Shown: one piece after another, positions 10,438 to 21,776 of the stretch
Layout of the letters: every line of letters begins with the position of its first letter
How positions within the stretch are numbered: the first letter of the stretch is position 1
Assembly: GCA_019044685.2 (NCBI GenBank)
Contig: JAGTXX020000011.1
Location: forward strand, 1,922,001 to 1,986,000
Reading direction: 5' to 3'
Source of the DNA: Nannochloris sp. 'desiccata'
Taxonomy: Eukaryota; Chlorophyta; Trebouxiophyceae; Chlorellales; Chlorellaceae
Length of the DNA stretch: 64,000 nt
The notes under the pieces: model-generated
Seen by the model: only the letters and a program-made list of their open reading frames with translations
Told to the model about the DNA's origin: nothing
Database searches by the model: none
Translations under genes and position numbers: made by a program

Positions 10438-11449
10438 TCAGGAGACCGACGTTGGTCTTCCTTTCTTCTTCTTCGTCTTTCCTTTGCCGCCGACGCCATC
10501 CCCGCTCCCTGCTCGTGCAGCTGCTGTTATTTTGCATTGTGGGGCAAGCTCAGGGGATTTATTTATTATTAAATCACGTTGTTGTATTAACATGGCTTCT
10601 TTGCTAGCTTTCTCAAAGGCTGCAATGCGATCACGTGCGCTTACTGGCGTGATAATAGGCTGCTGCTGATGATGATGTGTTGTGCCAATAGCAGTGGTCG
10701 CCGTGCTTTCTTTTATTATGTTGGTACCGCCTGTTATAAAGTCTTCTAGCTCATTAAGTTCAACTGTGAGCCTCTGAAAACCTGTAAACGTGTCATTATT
10801 GCTATTTTCAGAAGGTTTGCTGCTGCTTTCTATAGCGGCCAGAACAGCGGGGACAGCTGCATTCGTAGCAGTTGTGCTTGGCGGCGGTTGCTGATGCGGT
10901 TGGTTGTTGGCCTTTTTGTTTTTAGTTTCTATGTTGTCCTTTCGTTCGGACGTATCAACTGCATTCTCAATTGCATTCTCACTTTTTCCTGCAGCTTGCA
11001 ATATTTGTGTGAGGTCGCGTATGGTTGTTGCTTGCGCCTCAATAGCCTTCTTCGCAGATGCCAACTCCGCCACTGATGAATCTAGCAGGTCAACAACTCT
11101 GTCTAGTATCTCCTACAAAATTATGAGCAAATATTGGAATGTTAGTACCTAGAATTAAACAGCGCTTCTGCTTTTCTTAATGTACATGCTAGAGGAGTAA
11201 AATTTAAATTCAACTTGGTGGACTTCAGATCGATTTAAAATATAGCGTTCTAGAGTAATTGTAGAAACGCACCTGCTTTGCAGCTAGTTGAAGCTTTAAG
11301 CCTCCAGCTTCATGCAATAATTGCTGATGCTGATCTACCAACTCCCCAACAGATGACGGACTTTGAATTATCATTCTACTTGGGCTTAAAATTGGAGCAG
11401 GGCTTTGGTCCCCTTCCTTCTGTGGCGTTCGCCGAGAAGAGCCACTCAT
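10438..11449 (-). CDS. Coiled-coil protein of unknown function
   Basis: Exons 11449-11273 and 11112-10438 join in phase 0 to give 283 residues. Residues about 38-105 are heptad-like and strongly helical (LVDQHQQLLHEAGGLKLQL, then EILDRVVDLLDSSVAELASA). The middle is Gln/Thr/Asn-rich and low complexity. A second helix (ARDRIAAFEKASKEAMLIQQ) precedes a Lys-rich C terminus (KGKTKKKKGRPTS) that could be a nuclear localisation signal. I do not recognise the family. It is convergent with ceramide kinase and lies just upstream (same strand, 126 bp) of the Misato stop. Confidence 0.65.
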
Positions 11450-11575
11450 GCTGATTTAATGTTATTTCAAAAAGATTTGCTCTTGTGGCCTCCAAATAAC
11501 TTTTAAAATTAACTTTCCTTCAGTTTGTTGGCCGGTTGCGCAGTGCGGGCCTTAAATCAAATTACATTAAATGTC

Positions 11576-13494
11576 TTAATATTCTTCATCATACGCACGT
11601 GACAAATCCAATAATCGTTCCCTCACGTCGTCACCCTGCTCTCTATCCACCCCCCAACTATCCAATATCGCTCTGCCTTGAGCAGCACCTGCAGCAGATG
11701 TCCACTGCTCCGCCAACGCAGCGACTACCGGACCAAAGGAAGCTGTCCCAGCCACCCTTGTCAGCACTGGACAACTCGCCACATGATGTCCATGTATTCC
11801 AGTATCACTTACATCGATATTTCCCAGCTGAGAGGAAGTGGAATCGCCATAACTATCTAATTTCTTAGAAAATATGTCAGGAAACGGCAGAGGGACAGGC
11901 TGTGGCTGTGCTACCACTGTTCGATGTTGTACACACCGAACTCCATTTTCACGTAATAACGACATATCTAGTGCATTTAGTGCATCAGAAACATGCATTT
12001 GTGAAGAAACTGCTGAAGTAGTAGAAGAATTGTTAGAACTTTTAGACGACAAAGTTCTCGCTCCTCTGAGGACGAGGCATTCAGCAAATCTATTCTGATC
12101 TAAAGCACCACCGAGCCTGGTTCCACTTAGTCCAGCTGCAGCGGACGTAAAGCAAACGTCAGCATGGTGACGCTTTCTTTCTTCTTCTTTGTTAATATTA
12201 TCGTTATGATGGTCTCTAGCCCGTCTATCTAGTTGATGAGCTGCTTGTGAGCTCTCTAGAGGATGAGGCAAAGTAGGGCAGGGAAGCGACATGCTCAAAG
12301 CACACAGCGGGGTGTTATGCTGTCCAGTCAACATGGAGGAAAGTGACCACAAATCCAGCCCTCCAAGTGCTTCGTTACTAGTACCATAACTAGAGAGTCT
12401 ATAAGACAACGTAGCGCAATCCAGAGCAGAAGCAAGAAGGGCGGATTCATGAAACAAGTCACCGTGCCGCCAGCGGAGCATTGGGAACGCAGCATGCGCA
12501 GCAGGAGGAGCCACAGGAATATACACATCACACTGTTCGCTCAAATATGCAGTACTGAGACCCTCTAAAAGTCTATATTTCCTCATCTCTGTATTTGCAG
12601 ACTCTGCTTCCCTAGGGGCAGCACCTCGGCTGCCGCTCGAGGATCTCAGCGCCCACAGCATGACCGTCCTATTCGATCCATAGTCATCCCGTACCTCTTG
12701 TAGTACCTCAGTAGCAATACCACCCCATGCAGTTAAATCATCAACAAAACATTGGAAGCCTGCAAAGGAATCTGACTCTTCGGCTAGGGCTCGGATTTTC
12801 TCCGAGGCGCCTTCTTTTGTTGTGTCAGCGCCTGTACCAAGCCAGCCTCCTGGCCGTGACCAGCCACGAATCTCAGCACTCTCACGCCATAAACCATCTA
12901 TTATTTGGATTGTGCTGGGGTGGAAAGGGGCTTTTAGGAAATCTGTAAAGTAATTAACAGCACCGGGAGCATCAAGAGCGGTAGCGGCGGTTTCTATTAG
13001 GGAAGGTTCTTCTTGTTCGCTCTTATGTACTTGTTGCTGTTGCTCTGAGAGGTATAGAAGTTCTTCTTCAGCTTCTAGTTCCTGCGTAAATTGGGATTTA
13101 GGGATGGGTGCTGCTCGGTGAACTTCGTGGCTTCCATCCCATGTGGCCGCCACCGCTGATGCGAGAGCTTCAGTGTTCTTATGCGCGTGGGAACTGACCC
13201 CTCCGAGGCTACCCTTTGCATCGAAAATAACTAGACGAGGGGCATAGGAGCTTTCCCCGTGTGTTCCAAGACGTTCTCTGTAGAGAACGGTGCTATCGAT
13301 CTGTAATGCAAGGCTCGAGGATCCCTCACGGTCCTGCAGACCGAGCAGTTCGTCCTGCAAATCGATGGAAATAAATTTTAGGAATTTGTTTTCTGCATTT
13401 TAAAGCATTAAGTGCGTACCTGTATGTTCCAATAATGGGTGCCAGCGTAATTTGCTAGACCCCCAAACTGCAAAGTTATGATATCCTTGGGCAT
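11576..13494 (-). CDS. DML1: Misato/DML1 tubulin-like protein
   Basis: Exon 1 (13494-13420, 25 codons, MPKDIITLQFGGLANYAGTH) joins in phase 0 to exon 2 (13354-11576); total 617 residues. The N terminus is the Misato/DML1 segment II signature (EIITLQxGxxxNxxGTHxWN) followed by DELLG and APRLVIFDAKGSL. This family is related to tubulin and acts in mitochondrial distribution and morphology and, in animals, spindle assembly via the TCP-1 chaperonin. The middle (about 400-450) is low-complexity His/Asn/Lys-rich. The conserved interior PLLYLxSYG-type tubulin strands are recognisable only weakly, so the assignment rests mainly on the N terminus and length. Divergent from the ABC transporter. Confidence 0.85.
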
Positions 13495-13826
13495 TGCACA
13501 CCCTTACAGCACAATCAAATAATCATTTCTTCTGTCGGTTTGTGAATAAAAGCCGCCAACAAAGTGCGTCACTTCCATTTCGAAAGCCAAGTTTTCTTTT
13601 CCGTTGATTTGAGTTGACTGGCTTTGACCTCGGAACTTCAAAAAACAAAGATTGCCACCTAAACGCATCAATTTAATACCTTATAACTTTGAGTGTTCTA
13701 AATAACAGTAGCCATTGGAAGAGAAACGTATTCTTCTGCAAATTAAGCTAGGCGTTGTGAACAGCGCGATGACATTCCTGACAAATTGAAGGCTTCCTTG
13801 TTAAAACGTTGACAATAATTAAGGCT
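13495..13826. other. Divergent promoter region, Misato / ABC transporter
   Basis: This 332 bp interval separates two divergent start codons. It must hold both promoters. No RNA gene or distinctive regulatory motif is visible to me. Confidence 0.5.
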
Positions 13827-16800
13827 ATGAACAGATCTGTGTATATTTTTGGAATAATTTTGGTTGTGGTAAGTCATTGGGAAGAGATGGTTCCAAGAAT
13901 TTCAAAATAGCTCTTGTCCCAAAGACGTTTCTCATATTTCGCCTGTTTGCTGTTGTCGCAGGTGGGAAATATTAGCTTTGCCCTAGCCGCTGAGGCATGT
14001 CCGTCAAATTACACATCAGTTGCATTCGTAGGGGCAGGTAAGAGACATAGTATTCAGGCTGTAACCCTAATATTTTCTTTGCAAAACCAATTGTTTTATT
14101 GCTTTCAACTACCCGCCAGCATTGGCGTGGCTTCTGTTTATATCTCGCTATTTCTAATACCCTTCCTACTTTGATATGCAGGATGCCCTTGTAATCCAAT
14201 TGGAAATTTAAGGATTGGTCTTTGTAGCAGAGGATACGTTTGTGCACAGCCCTGGACAGGTCTACCCCAGCAAGCTCTAGGCGCCCTGGCAGCTCCATCA
14301 GCTCCGGTAGCTGAATTAAGTGCCAGCAATCCTCTTGCTACACCCCCATTCACTTGCCAACCATGTGCTTATGGACAATATTGCCCTGATGGAAGCGTCT
14401 TACCTCCTTCTTCCTCACCTCTGATTCAAATGTAAGTCTCTTCTTTTTTAGGCTCTATTTGTCGCAACCATTAACCAAACTTTTTCTCCAACACGATAAT
14501 AACAATTTTCCCTTTTGCTTTCCTTCTTTCAGGGCTATTTCTCAGCTGTCATGCCCTCCAGGCAGGTATTGTCCTACTCCAGGAGAAGCATTTCCCTGCC
14601 TCCCAGGCTCCTTTTGCGCTCAGGGCTCTGTCCAGCCAATCACATGCAACATCTCGGTGCTTGTCGACTCGTACCCTTCATTGCCAATGCCCACCAGACC
14701 TACCACAGTTTACGAAAGTGTCTACGTCCGTGGTCAACAATTTGCTGGAAATCAATGTCCAGGTAATTCCAGTACCCCTACTGATGCCTGCCCTCCTGGA
14801 TTCTATTGCCCTTCACCGGGGCAAGCAGAAACCTGCCCCACTGGGTATTATTGCAAGCAAGGAAGCCAGACCCCTTCTAAATGCCCTGCTTTAACAAGCT
14901 GCCCTGAAGGTTCCTTTAAAGCGACGTTATCTTGGACTGGATTTATTATGCTTGCTGGCGTGCTGGGTGTGCTTTGGATTTCCTACCTCCTCATGACTGC
15001 TACGCTGAGAATGAATCAACGCAAGCTTGGACGGACACAAGCTGCTCGTGAGCGACTTTGGAAGCTTTTAAATCCTTTATTTGCTTCTCAGCAATATTCT
15101 AAAAGTCAAGCATTTCGTGCGTTTAAAGCTATTCGCCCTAAAATTACAATTGAGTTTGATAACTTGGGTTTGACTTTGCGAGATGGTCATAGTATTCTTT
15201 CCGGCGTAAGTGGTAAATTTACTCACTCTCGTGTAGCTGCTATTATGGGTCCTAGTGGTGCTGGTAAATCTACTTTCTTAAATGTCATTATGGGCAAGAC
15301 TGCTGGTCTTGGTCAAGTCACTGGTGGTATCCGAGCCAACGGGAGAGAGATGCGCCCAGAAGACCTCCGTGGCATTGTAGGCTTTGTGCCTCAAGAAGAT
15401 ATTGTGCATGAAGATCTCACTGTGAGAGAAAACTTAGTTTACAGTGCAAGATTGCGTTTATCTGCTGCAAAACCTTTACGTGAGCAGTTGGCTATCGTGG
15501 ACGATGTTGTCAATGTGTTGCAGCTCCGCCATGTGCAGCACAGCGTTGTTGGAAGTGCTGAACGACGTGGAATTTCTGGAGGACAGCGTAAACGTGTTAA
15601 TATTGGTATGGAACTGGTAGCAAAGCCCTCTATTCTCTTTATGGATGAACCAACCAGTGGTCTTGACTCCACCGCTGCTGCCGAAATTTTAGGGGCATTA
15701 AAAAGAATGGCTGGTCTAGGAATGAATATTATTACAGTTATTCATCAACCTAGATTCTCTATTTTTTCCTTATTTGATGATGTGATGCTTCTCTGCAAAG
15801 GAGGAAAACTGGCCTATTTAGGTCCCTCTCGCTTGGCGCTGCCTTATATGGAGTCGGTTGGCTTTACTTTGCCACCCAATGAAAATCCTGCAGATTTTGC
15901 AATGGATGTTTTAAGTGGCAGCGTTCCACGCGTAAATCACCCAATCTTCCAGCCAGAAGATCTCGTTCCTTTATGGGAAGCTCACGGGTTGTCCTGGGTC
16001 AAAACTCAAGAATCCATCCCAGCTGTTATTTTCAACCGCAGCAGTGGTACTGCCACGACCTCTCCACCCGCAGCTGAAGCTGTAGATCCCGAGCAATTAC
16101 GACTTTTGGAGGAAGGTTTTGATGCTGCAGATGATGATGGTGACGAAGCTATCGATGGCGCTGGTCTCAAGGTGCTTCTACGAGGTATTGGTTTGGAGCC
16201 TACAGCTGCAGACATAAATATGATTATCGCTGAATTAGCTGAACCTCGCAGTGGTTTAATTATTAAATCCGAATTTATGCAATATGTGCGGTATGGCGGG
16301 AGACCTCCTACTGCAGATGCTCCTACTCCAACACGCGCTGTAGGAGGTTCTCAGAGAAGGGTTGACAGTTTGTATCGCGTCTACAGCATTGAGCAATATA
16401 CGCTTGGAAATGCGTTATCTGAGTTGGCAGCAGCAAATCTTCCTGCCGGGTTGAAGTCAGATCCACCTACAAGCTTGAAAACAATGGCAGCAGCTGCGAT
16501 GGAAATGCAGCAAGCTCCGGGCTCGTTGTCTCCGTCATCCAGCCCAGGTCTTAGTTTACAAAACAGTAGTAAAAATGAATTGAGTCTTGTTCAAAATACT
16601 ATCCTTGAAGAAAATGAGTCTGATACTGAAACTGTGCGCAGCACTTCCCTTACCAGTGTCAATTCTCTGGAACTGCCTAAGTCCGTCGCTGTAATAGCTC
16701 CAGGTGGAAAGGGAGTTTCCGCTGGAGATAGCGAGGATGTTTCAAACACAAACTATGCTCGTAATGGATCTATTATCAAACTTCCTGATGATTTGCCCCT

Positions 16801-18248
16801 TCAACCCACCTATTTCACATCTCGTGTTATGCACGCTTTGGGTCTTGACGCTGGTGGCGGCCAGCTTCGTTCTACCCCTGGCGTCTTTGGACAGCTCTAT
16901 ATTCTTATAGTACGTGCTGGAGTCAAATGGGCACGTAATTGGGGCACCAGATTTGCTGATTTGATGCTTTTAATCGTTGCTGCGATTGCATGCGGGGCGA
17001 TGCATGGCACTGGCTCTGTTGCCACTGATGTTCGAGGTCAGTGCACTCTGGTGCTGCTTACTCTGGGTATTTTATCCGCATCAACCTCTTTAACCGTTTT
17101 CGGCAAAGATAAACTCATCTTTTGGCGTGAAAATGCCTCTGGAGTTGCTGTTTTACCTTATTTTTTAGCCAATACTATATTGAATTTAATCGACGTGGCT
17201 CTCCACCCTTTAGTCTTTTTGGCCATTTACACCTCCATGACGCTCCCCTCAATTAGTTTAGGAATGTATTATTTGGTTGGACTTTTAGTAGTTTGGTGGA
17301 CATCTTCAGCTGGGTGCTTAATTAGCGTTCTTGTCAATAATTCTGCCAACGCCCTCGTCGCTTCGGTTGCTGTAGTCATGATTGCAGGCGGCTTTATCAA
17401 CGGTGTGAGCCCCAATTACCGTGAGATGAGCCCTACTACCAAGAAAATTACCTCTCTTTCGTATAATAGATGGGCTGTAGAGGCGGTTGTTATCGGTTCC
17501 TATGAGAATTACCCTGAATATATGTGGCCGTTGAGCAAAGCGTTGATTAATTTGGCGGGCTATTGTGGATTGGATGGAAGTGGAGTGCCTCCCATATCGA
17601 AAAGTTCCAAGGGTAATTATGTCACTGCATCAAATGCACCTGCATGGGATGATCCTTGGCAAACGCCGGGTGAGGGGAATTGATTATTATGTATTATTAA
17701 AAGGGGGGAAATTGCATCTGCATTTTTCCTTGCTTTCTTTTTATCTTTAAACTGTTTTTTTTTTTGAGAGATAGCTGTGGTGCCTGTGTTGGCTGGACCA
17801 CGGCCCTAGTTATCTTCTCATTTATTAAATTATTGCATCAAATCACCGCATTTCTACACTCTGCATTGCATTCTTCTTAATTACCCTGCTTATAAACGAA
17901 AGATTAAAAAAAAATCTAACCACCCACCCCGTTTCCCCTGCTTCCCCTTTTTCTTTTTATTCAGATGCTATTAGCCCCACGCCCAGCGCGAATCTTCAAG
18001 AGCAAGATATTGAAGTTTATTGCGCTGGATACATGGAATATGCTTTGCTGGTTATCTTTTTGGAGGGGCTTATCCTCAGATTAGCCACGCTCTTGGCACT
18101 GTACATTTGTCCTCGGGGGATGACTTTGGAGCCAGTAGCTGCTGGACTGACCTCGCTGTGGAAGAAGATGAGGGAAGCGTTTAAACGCAATAAAGTGAAA
18201 AGGAGGACGACAACTGTGGGTGGGAGATTGGGTGGAGGAGCTGTATAG
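13827..18248 (+). CDS. ABCG-type half transporter with cysteine-rich ectodomain and EF-hand-like insert
   Basis: Five exons (13827-13868, 13962-14037, 14182-14431, 14533-17669, 17965-18248) give 1262 residues. Order: signal peptide; Cys-rich extracellular repeats of CPPGxYCP type (about 30-290); one TM (IMLAGVLGVLWISYLLM); nucleotide-binding domain with Walker A GPSGAGKST (about 363), signature ISGGQRKR and Walker B ILFMDEPTSGLD (about 480); a degenerate EF-hand-like segment (about 648-715, DDDGDEAID); a linker; and the ABC2 membrane domain from about 910. The final exon supplies the CAGYMEYALLVIFLEGLILR helix, and without it the last TM would be missing. The layout matches plant ABCG24/28-like (white-brown) transporters. 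Exporter of lipids or wall precursors is an inference. A shorter reading ending at 17683 would read into intron 4. Confidence 0.88.
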
Positions 18249-18846
18249 AAGAAGAATATCAAAAAATGTTGTCGTCCGCAAGCGGCAAGGCGGGGCTTTG
18301 AGGGTAATTGGCTTTACTATCTTTTGACAGCCACGCCAGCTAAGCTTGGCATGTTTACTATCCATTTCTTACATTGATATTGAGTAGAAATTACATCTAC
18401 CTGATTTATTTATTTTTCCGCTCTAATTTAACACACTGTAACCCACCATTTAGCTAATTAATTGATTGTTACAGCGTTTTTTAGTTCTCCTACAGAGGTT
18501 GCATCACTCGGAACCGCAAGTCGATCCGGCCCTCCCCCCTTCATAAATAGCGTCCACCATCATCAGTCATCATGATGACATGATGTAAAGGATTGATCTT
18601 TGATGGTTGATCTTCCATTCCATGGTCTAAAAAGTAACAATTTTTTGAAAGAGGAAAACCTGCGAGCGAAGCAAGACAATCAAACTCACTGTCGGGCTCA
18701 TTTGGATGCATAAATAGTGTTACCAATATTTTCACCGTTCATAACAGCGACGAGACTGCGTTAAGAGCCTACAATAACAGTGGCTTCTCAAATTAATTCG
18801 ATCCCAAATCCTACATTGGGCGGTAAAACCTTTCAAAAAGGGCCAG
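18249..18846. other. Intergenic region with a 14 bp palindrome
   Basis: About 600 bp separate two plus-strand genes. GTCATCATGATGAC at 18566-18579 is a perfect palindrome flanked by further imperfect CATCATC/GATGATG symmetry. It lies about 270 bp upstream of the next start codon. It could be a transcription-factor site or chance; no coding potential is convincing here. Confidence 0.4.
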
Positions 18847-20413
18847 ATGTTGAGCCCTATGCCGTTGGGACCTGAAGTAGCGCCCCCACTTATGTCTCCG
18901 GGGGGTCAGCTGCTGGCTAGCCCTCTAGGATTGACATTCCCGAGCCCTGGACTTGGGAGAACCCCTGGTGCGCACGTAGTGCAAGAAGGTCGCTTGTCTT
19001 TGGAGATGTTAGGAATGCTGCCGGCGGATGCTTTGGCAGGGTATGCAGCGACCGGAGTCCCACCTGGAATATTAGCACCTTTAAATGCTGAAGCTTCTGT
19101 CAGAGCTGGAATTGCAGGAGTTTTGAAGAGTGAGTGCTTTATGGGGTCTCGCAGAATTAGACTCGCAATTTTTCTTCGCGAGACAACTTGCAGAAGCTCA
19201 TGTTTTGAATGTTTTACTTGATTTTTCTGCAGGTTCATCGATCGTTCAGCCAAATCCTTCTGCTGGCAACCAGCAGCCGAAACTCACTCCCCCGGCTCTT
19301 GCAACAGCTACATCTGAGCAACTGAGTGCAAAGGTAAGCCAGTTGGCCGCTGGATTCGTATTCTCCACAACAATTTTTGCAAATCCTCAGACCTATCCTC
19401 ATTGTTGCTCCTTTTTCTTGCAGGACGCATATGCTGCTAAACTGAAGCAAGCCCTCCCAGAGAAACTTTCCACCGAAGCATCAGGCGTCATTAAGAGCGC
19501 AAAATCTAACTTAGGATTGCCTGAAGTAGATACCACCCGCATTGAGGCCACTGTTTCCGCTGCCCTTGCAGCAGACGCCAATGCCTTGGCTGCTCTTCTT
19601 CCCAGTCTCCCTACCCTCAAGCCGCAACAGCTGGAGAAACAGCGTACGAACGAAGCACAACAACAAACACAGCAGCCTCAGCGTACCTCCCGCCGTGTCG
19701 CTGCCAAGCGTGCGAGGGACCCAGAGGCAGATGTTGACCCTGCCACGTTACCGCCACCAAAACGAGTTGCCAGAATGGAAGCCTTATACAACCAACTTCG
19801 AGCTCTCCACGACTACAACGTCACCCTCTCATCCTCCATCCGCCAATTAAAAGGAGATCTTGAGAAACTGAATGAAGAAAATGAGAATCTATGGGCAGCA
19901 ACTGCGCATATTGGAGCAGCAATGCATGCCGCCATCGAAGAGCGAGATGCACAAGCTGGTGAAATATCTTTTTTGCCAGGCAGTTTAGGAGAAGAAGAGC
20001 CTGAAGAATTAGACCACCATCACCCCCTTCAACACCCGCACCACCACCAGCATGAACCAATGCCTCCTAGCACAGCTGGCGGGCCAACATTGGTGCCGCA
20101 AACCCAACAAGTGCCACAACCAACAGGCAGACCGCCGCTGCTCACACCAGGCACTGCTGGCTTAGCTGCCTTGTTTAGTCCAAGCGGAGATGATCTGTTT
20201 GCTGCTTGCAATATGTTTATTAGTCCAACGGACCGCGTTGTTGCACCGCCTGCGACTGGAGCAGAGAAACAGCTTCGAGCGCCCTTGTTTCCTGAGACAG
20301 CTGCTGCTGCCCCGGAGATTGTAGCAGGAAGAGCCACCTCTGCTACTGAGGAGAGGAGAAAGGACGCTCAGCCTGCTCTCTCTGATGATAAATCCTTCTC
20401 GTTTAGGTTGTAA
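18847..20413 (+). CDS. Ala/Gln-rich basic coiled-coil protein, unknown
   Basis: Exons 18847-19129, 19233-19333 and 19424-20413 join cleanly (phases 1 and 0) into 457 residues. ATG 18847 is the first Met after an upstream in-frame stop. The N-terminal 130 residues are Pro/Gly/Leu-rich. A basic stretch (SRRVAAKRARD, PPPKRVAR) is followed directly by a heptad-like helix (LRALHDYNVTLSSSIRQL, then KGDLEKLNEENENLWAA), which looks like a basic region plus leucine-zipper-like coil. The canonical bZIP N-x7-R is not evident, so a DNA-binding role is only a possibility. His-rich and Pro-rich low-complexity tracts follow. I do not recognise a family. Confidence 0.65.
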
Positions 20414-20624
20414 ATTAGTGCACAAGAATTCTATTTTTTTTCGAGATCCTCTTTTTGCTGTTTCTGTTTGTTGCTTTTGCTTTTTTTTTTGTTCCACTTC
20501 GCCCCAAAAGCCACAAGCTCCTCACTCTGTCCAAAAGAAGGAAAATGACTGCATGCTTTTTTGACCTACTATTATCATAATATGCGTAAAATGTACATCT
20601 CAACGATGCGCGACTGATAACAAC

Positions 20625-21659
20625 TTGTTTTTCATTAAATTAACGAAAATGACCGCATTCAATGTAAGATCAATCAACAAATCACATTTTCCAAAAAGTT
20701 TGATCACGATCTTTAGACCCAAGCCAACACGATTGCTTAAATCTACTACAGTTAGTTTCTTACCCGGTAAGAAGAAATTCTCATTCAATTCAAGGAAATG
20801 TCTATATCCCCCCCCCCCCCCCCCCCCCCCCCCCCCACACACCCACCCCACCCCGTGCCATTCTCATCGCCTACCGCTCGTCCTCACTTTGTTCCTACAT
20901 CTCTTACTCTCAGGCTACAAAGGCAACAGCACCACTAGGAATACGCAGACCACACACCCTAGTATATCTCTCAGAGACCATGCCATCGTTATGTTTACAT
21001 CTTCAGCTATCCTAGGCCCTCTACTAGACAACCAGCATTCTCAATTCAACGTCCTTCAATACACCTACCCGGTGGGTTTCTCGTTACTGCCTGGTGGACT
21101 TGTCGATGTAGAAACTACCTGGTGGACACCGCTCTTATTTGGCGTAGCAGGTGTGATCATTGGAGTTGGATTGAATTCTCTAGATTCTTACTTTGATCTA
21201 GAAAGAAAGTTCGATGATAATGCTCATGCAGTTGGCGGTGATGGTGGCGGTGGCCTGTCATGGAGCTGGGTGATTTTAGGAATATCAGCCTTTGTATTAC
21301 AATATTGGCTGAGCGCAGTTTTAGAATCCCCATTACTCGGTGTCAACTTCCCTGGAACGAGTTTACCAGCAGAGGACGTTATTTTAGCCATAGCTGCAGT
21401 TGGCAGTTTCTTCATTTTCGATATGACGCCACAAGGCTTCTTTATTGCAGCACTAACTGCAGTTTCAGGGCCTGCTGTTGAGCTATTACTAATAAGTCAA
21501 GGGTTATACCATTATGCACACCCTGTACTCTTTAATGCTGTACCTACGTGGATATTGTGGACCTATTTTGCAGGAGGGCCGGCAGTTGGGAATCTTGGGA
21601 GGAAAACTGCTCAAATTTTGATGAAGTCTTATTCTTCTGAAATCGAGAAGAAAAGATAA
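20625..21659 (+). CDS. INSIG-like membrane protein with organellar leader
   Basis: Exons 20625-20766 and 20914-21659 join in phase 1 across a 147 bp intron; the intron length is a multiple of three and it has no stop, so it would otherwise read through as a polyproline insertion. The product is 295 residues (287 from the second Met at 20649). The first about 60 residues are rich in Ser/Thr/Arg/Lys, like a plastid transit peptide. The rest has about five or six hydrophobic helices matching INSIG: WWTPLLFGVAGVIIGVGLN, FFIFDMTPQGFFIAALTA, GLYHYAHPVLFNAVPTW and FAGGPAVGNLGRK (compare animal FAGGITMGNIGRQ). Animal INSIGs retain SCAP/HMG-CoA reductase in the ER; the plastid-type homologues are uncharacterised. 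Role here is unknown. Confidence 0.72.
   Translation: MFFIKLTKMTAFNVRSINKSHFPKSLITIFRPKPTRLLKSTTVSFLPGKKKFSFNSRKCLYPPPPPPPPPPHTHPTPCHSHRLPLVLTLFLHLLLSGYKGNSTTRNTQTTHPSISLRDHAIVMFTSSAILGPLLDNQHSQFNVLQYTYPVGFSLLPGGLVDVETTWWTPLLFGVAGVIIGVGLNSLDSYFDLERKFDDNAHAVGGDGGGGLSWSWVILGISAFVLQYWLSAVLESPLLGVNFPGTSLPAEDVILAIAAVGSFFIFDMTPQGFFIAALTAVSGPAVELLLISQGLYHYAHPVLFNAVPTWILWTYFAGGPAVGNLGRKTAQILMKSYSSEIEKKR
20808..20836 (+). repeat. 29-bp poly-C tract inside an intron
   Basis: An uninterrupted run of 29 C residues, followed by CA/CCCCA-type repeats, sits in the single intron of the INSIG-like gene. On the other strand it is a 29-G run able to form quadruplex DNA. The tract length is prone to polymorphism and sequencing error. 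Confidence 0.95.
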
Positions 21660-21776
21660 TTATAGCAGCCATAGGTATGTGACTGTATATTAAACTCTGT
21701 CAATATGAGAATTTTAATGAAAGAATAAAGAAAAAACAGAGAAAAAAGAATAATAGGTCCATTAAAGAGTCTCTCT

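Noticed and set aside
18541..18735. Minus-strand small ORF upstream of the 18847 gene
   Set aside because: It needs a GTG start and has no recognisable features.
20777..20912. Polyproline segment read directly through the INSIG-like gene
   Set aside because: It is bounded by GTAAGA and CTCTCAG and lies between leader and first conserved block, so it is an intron.
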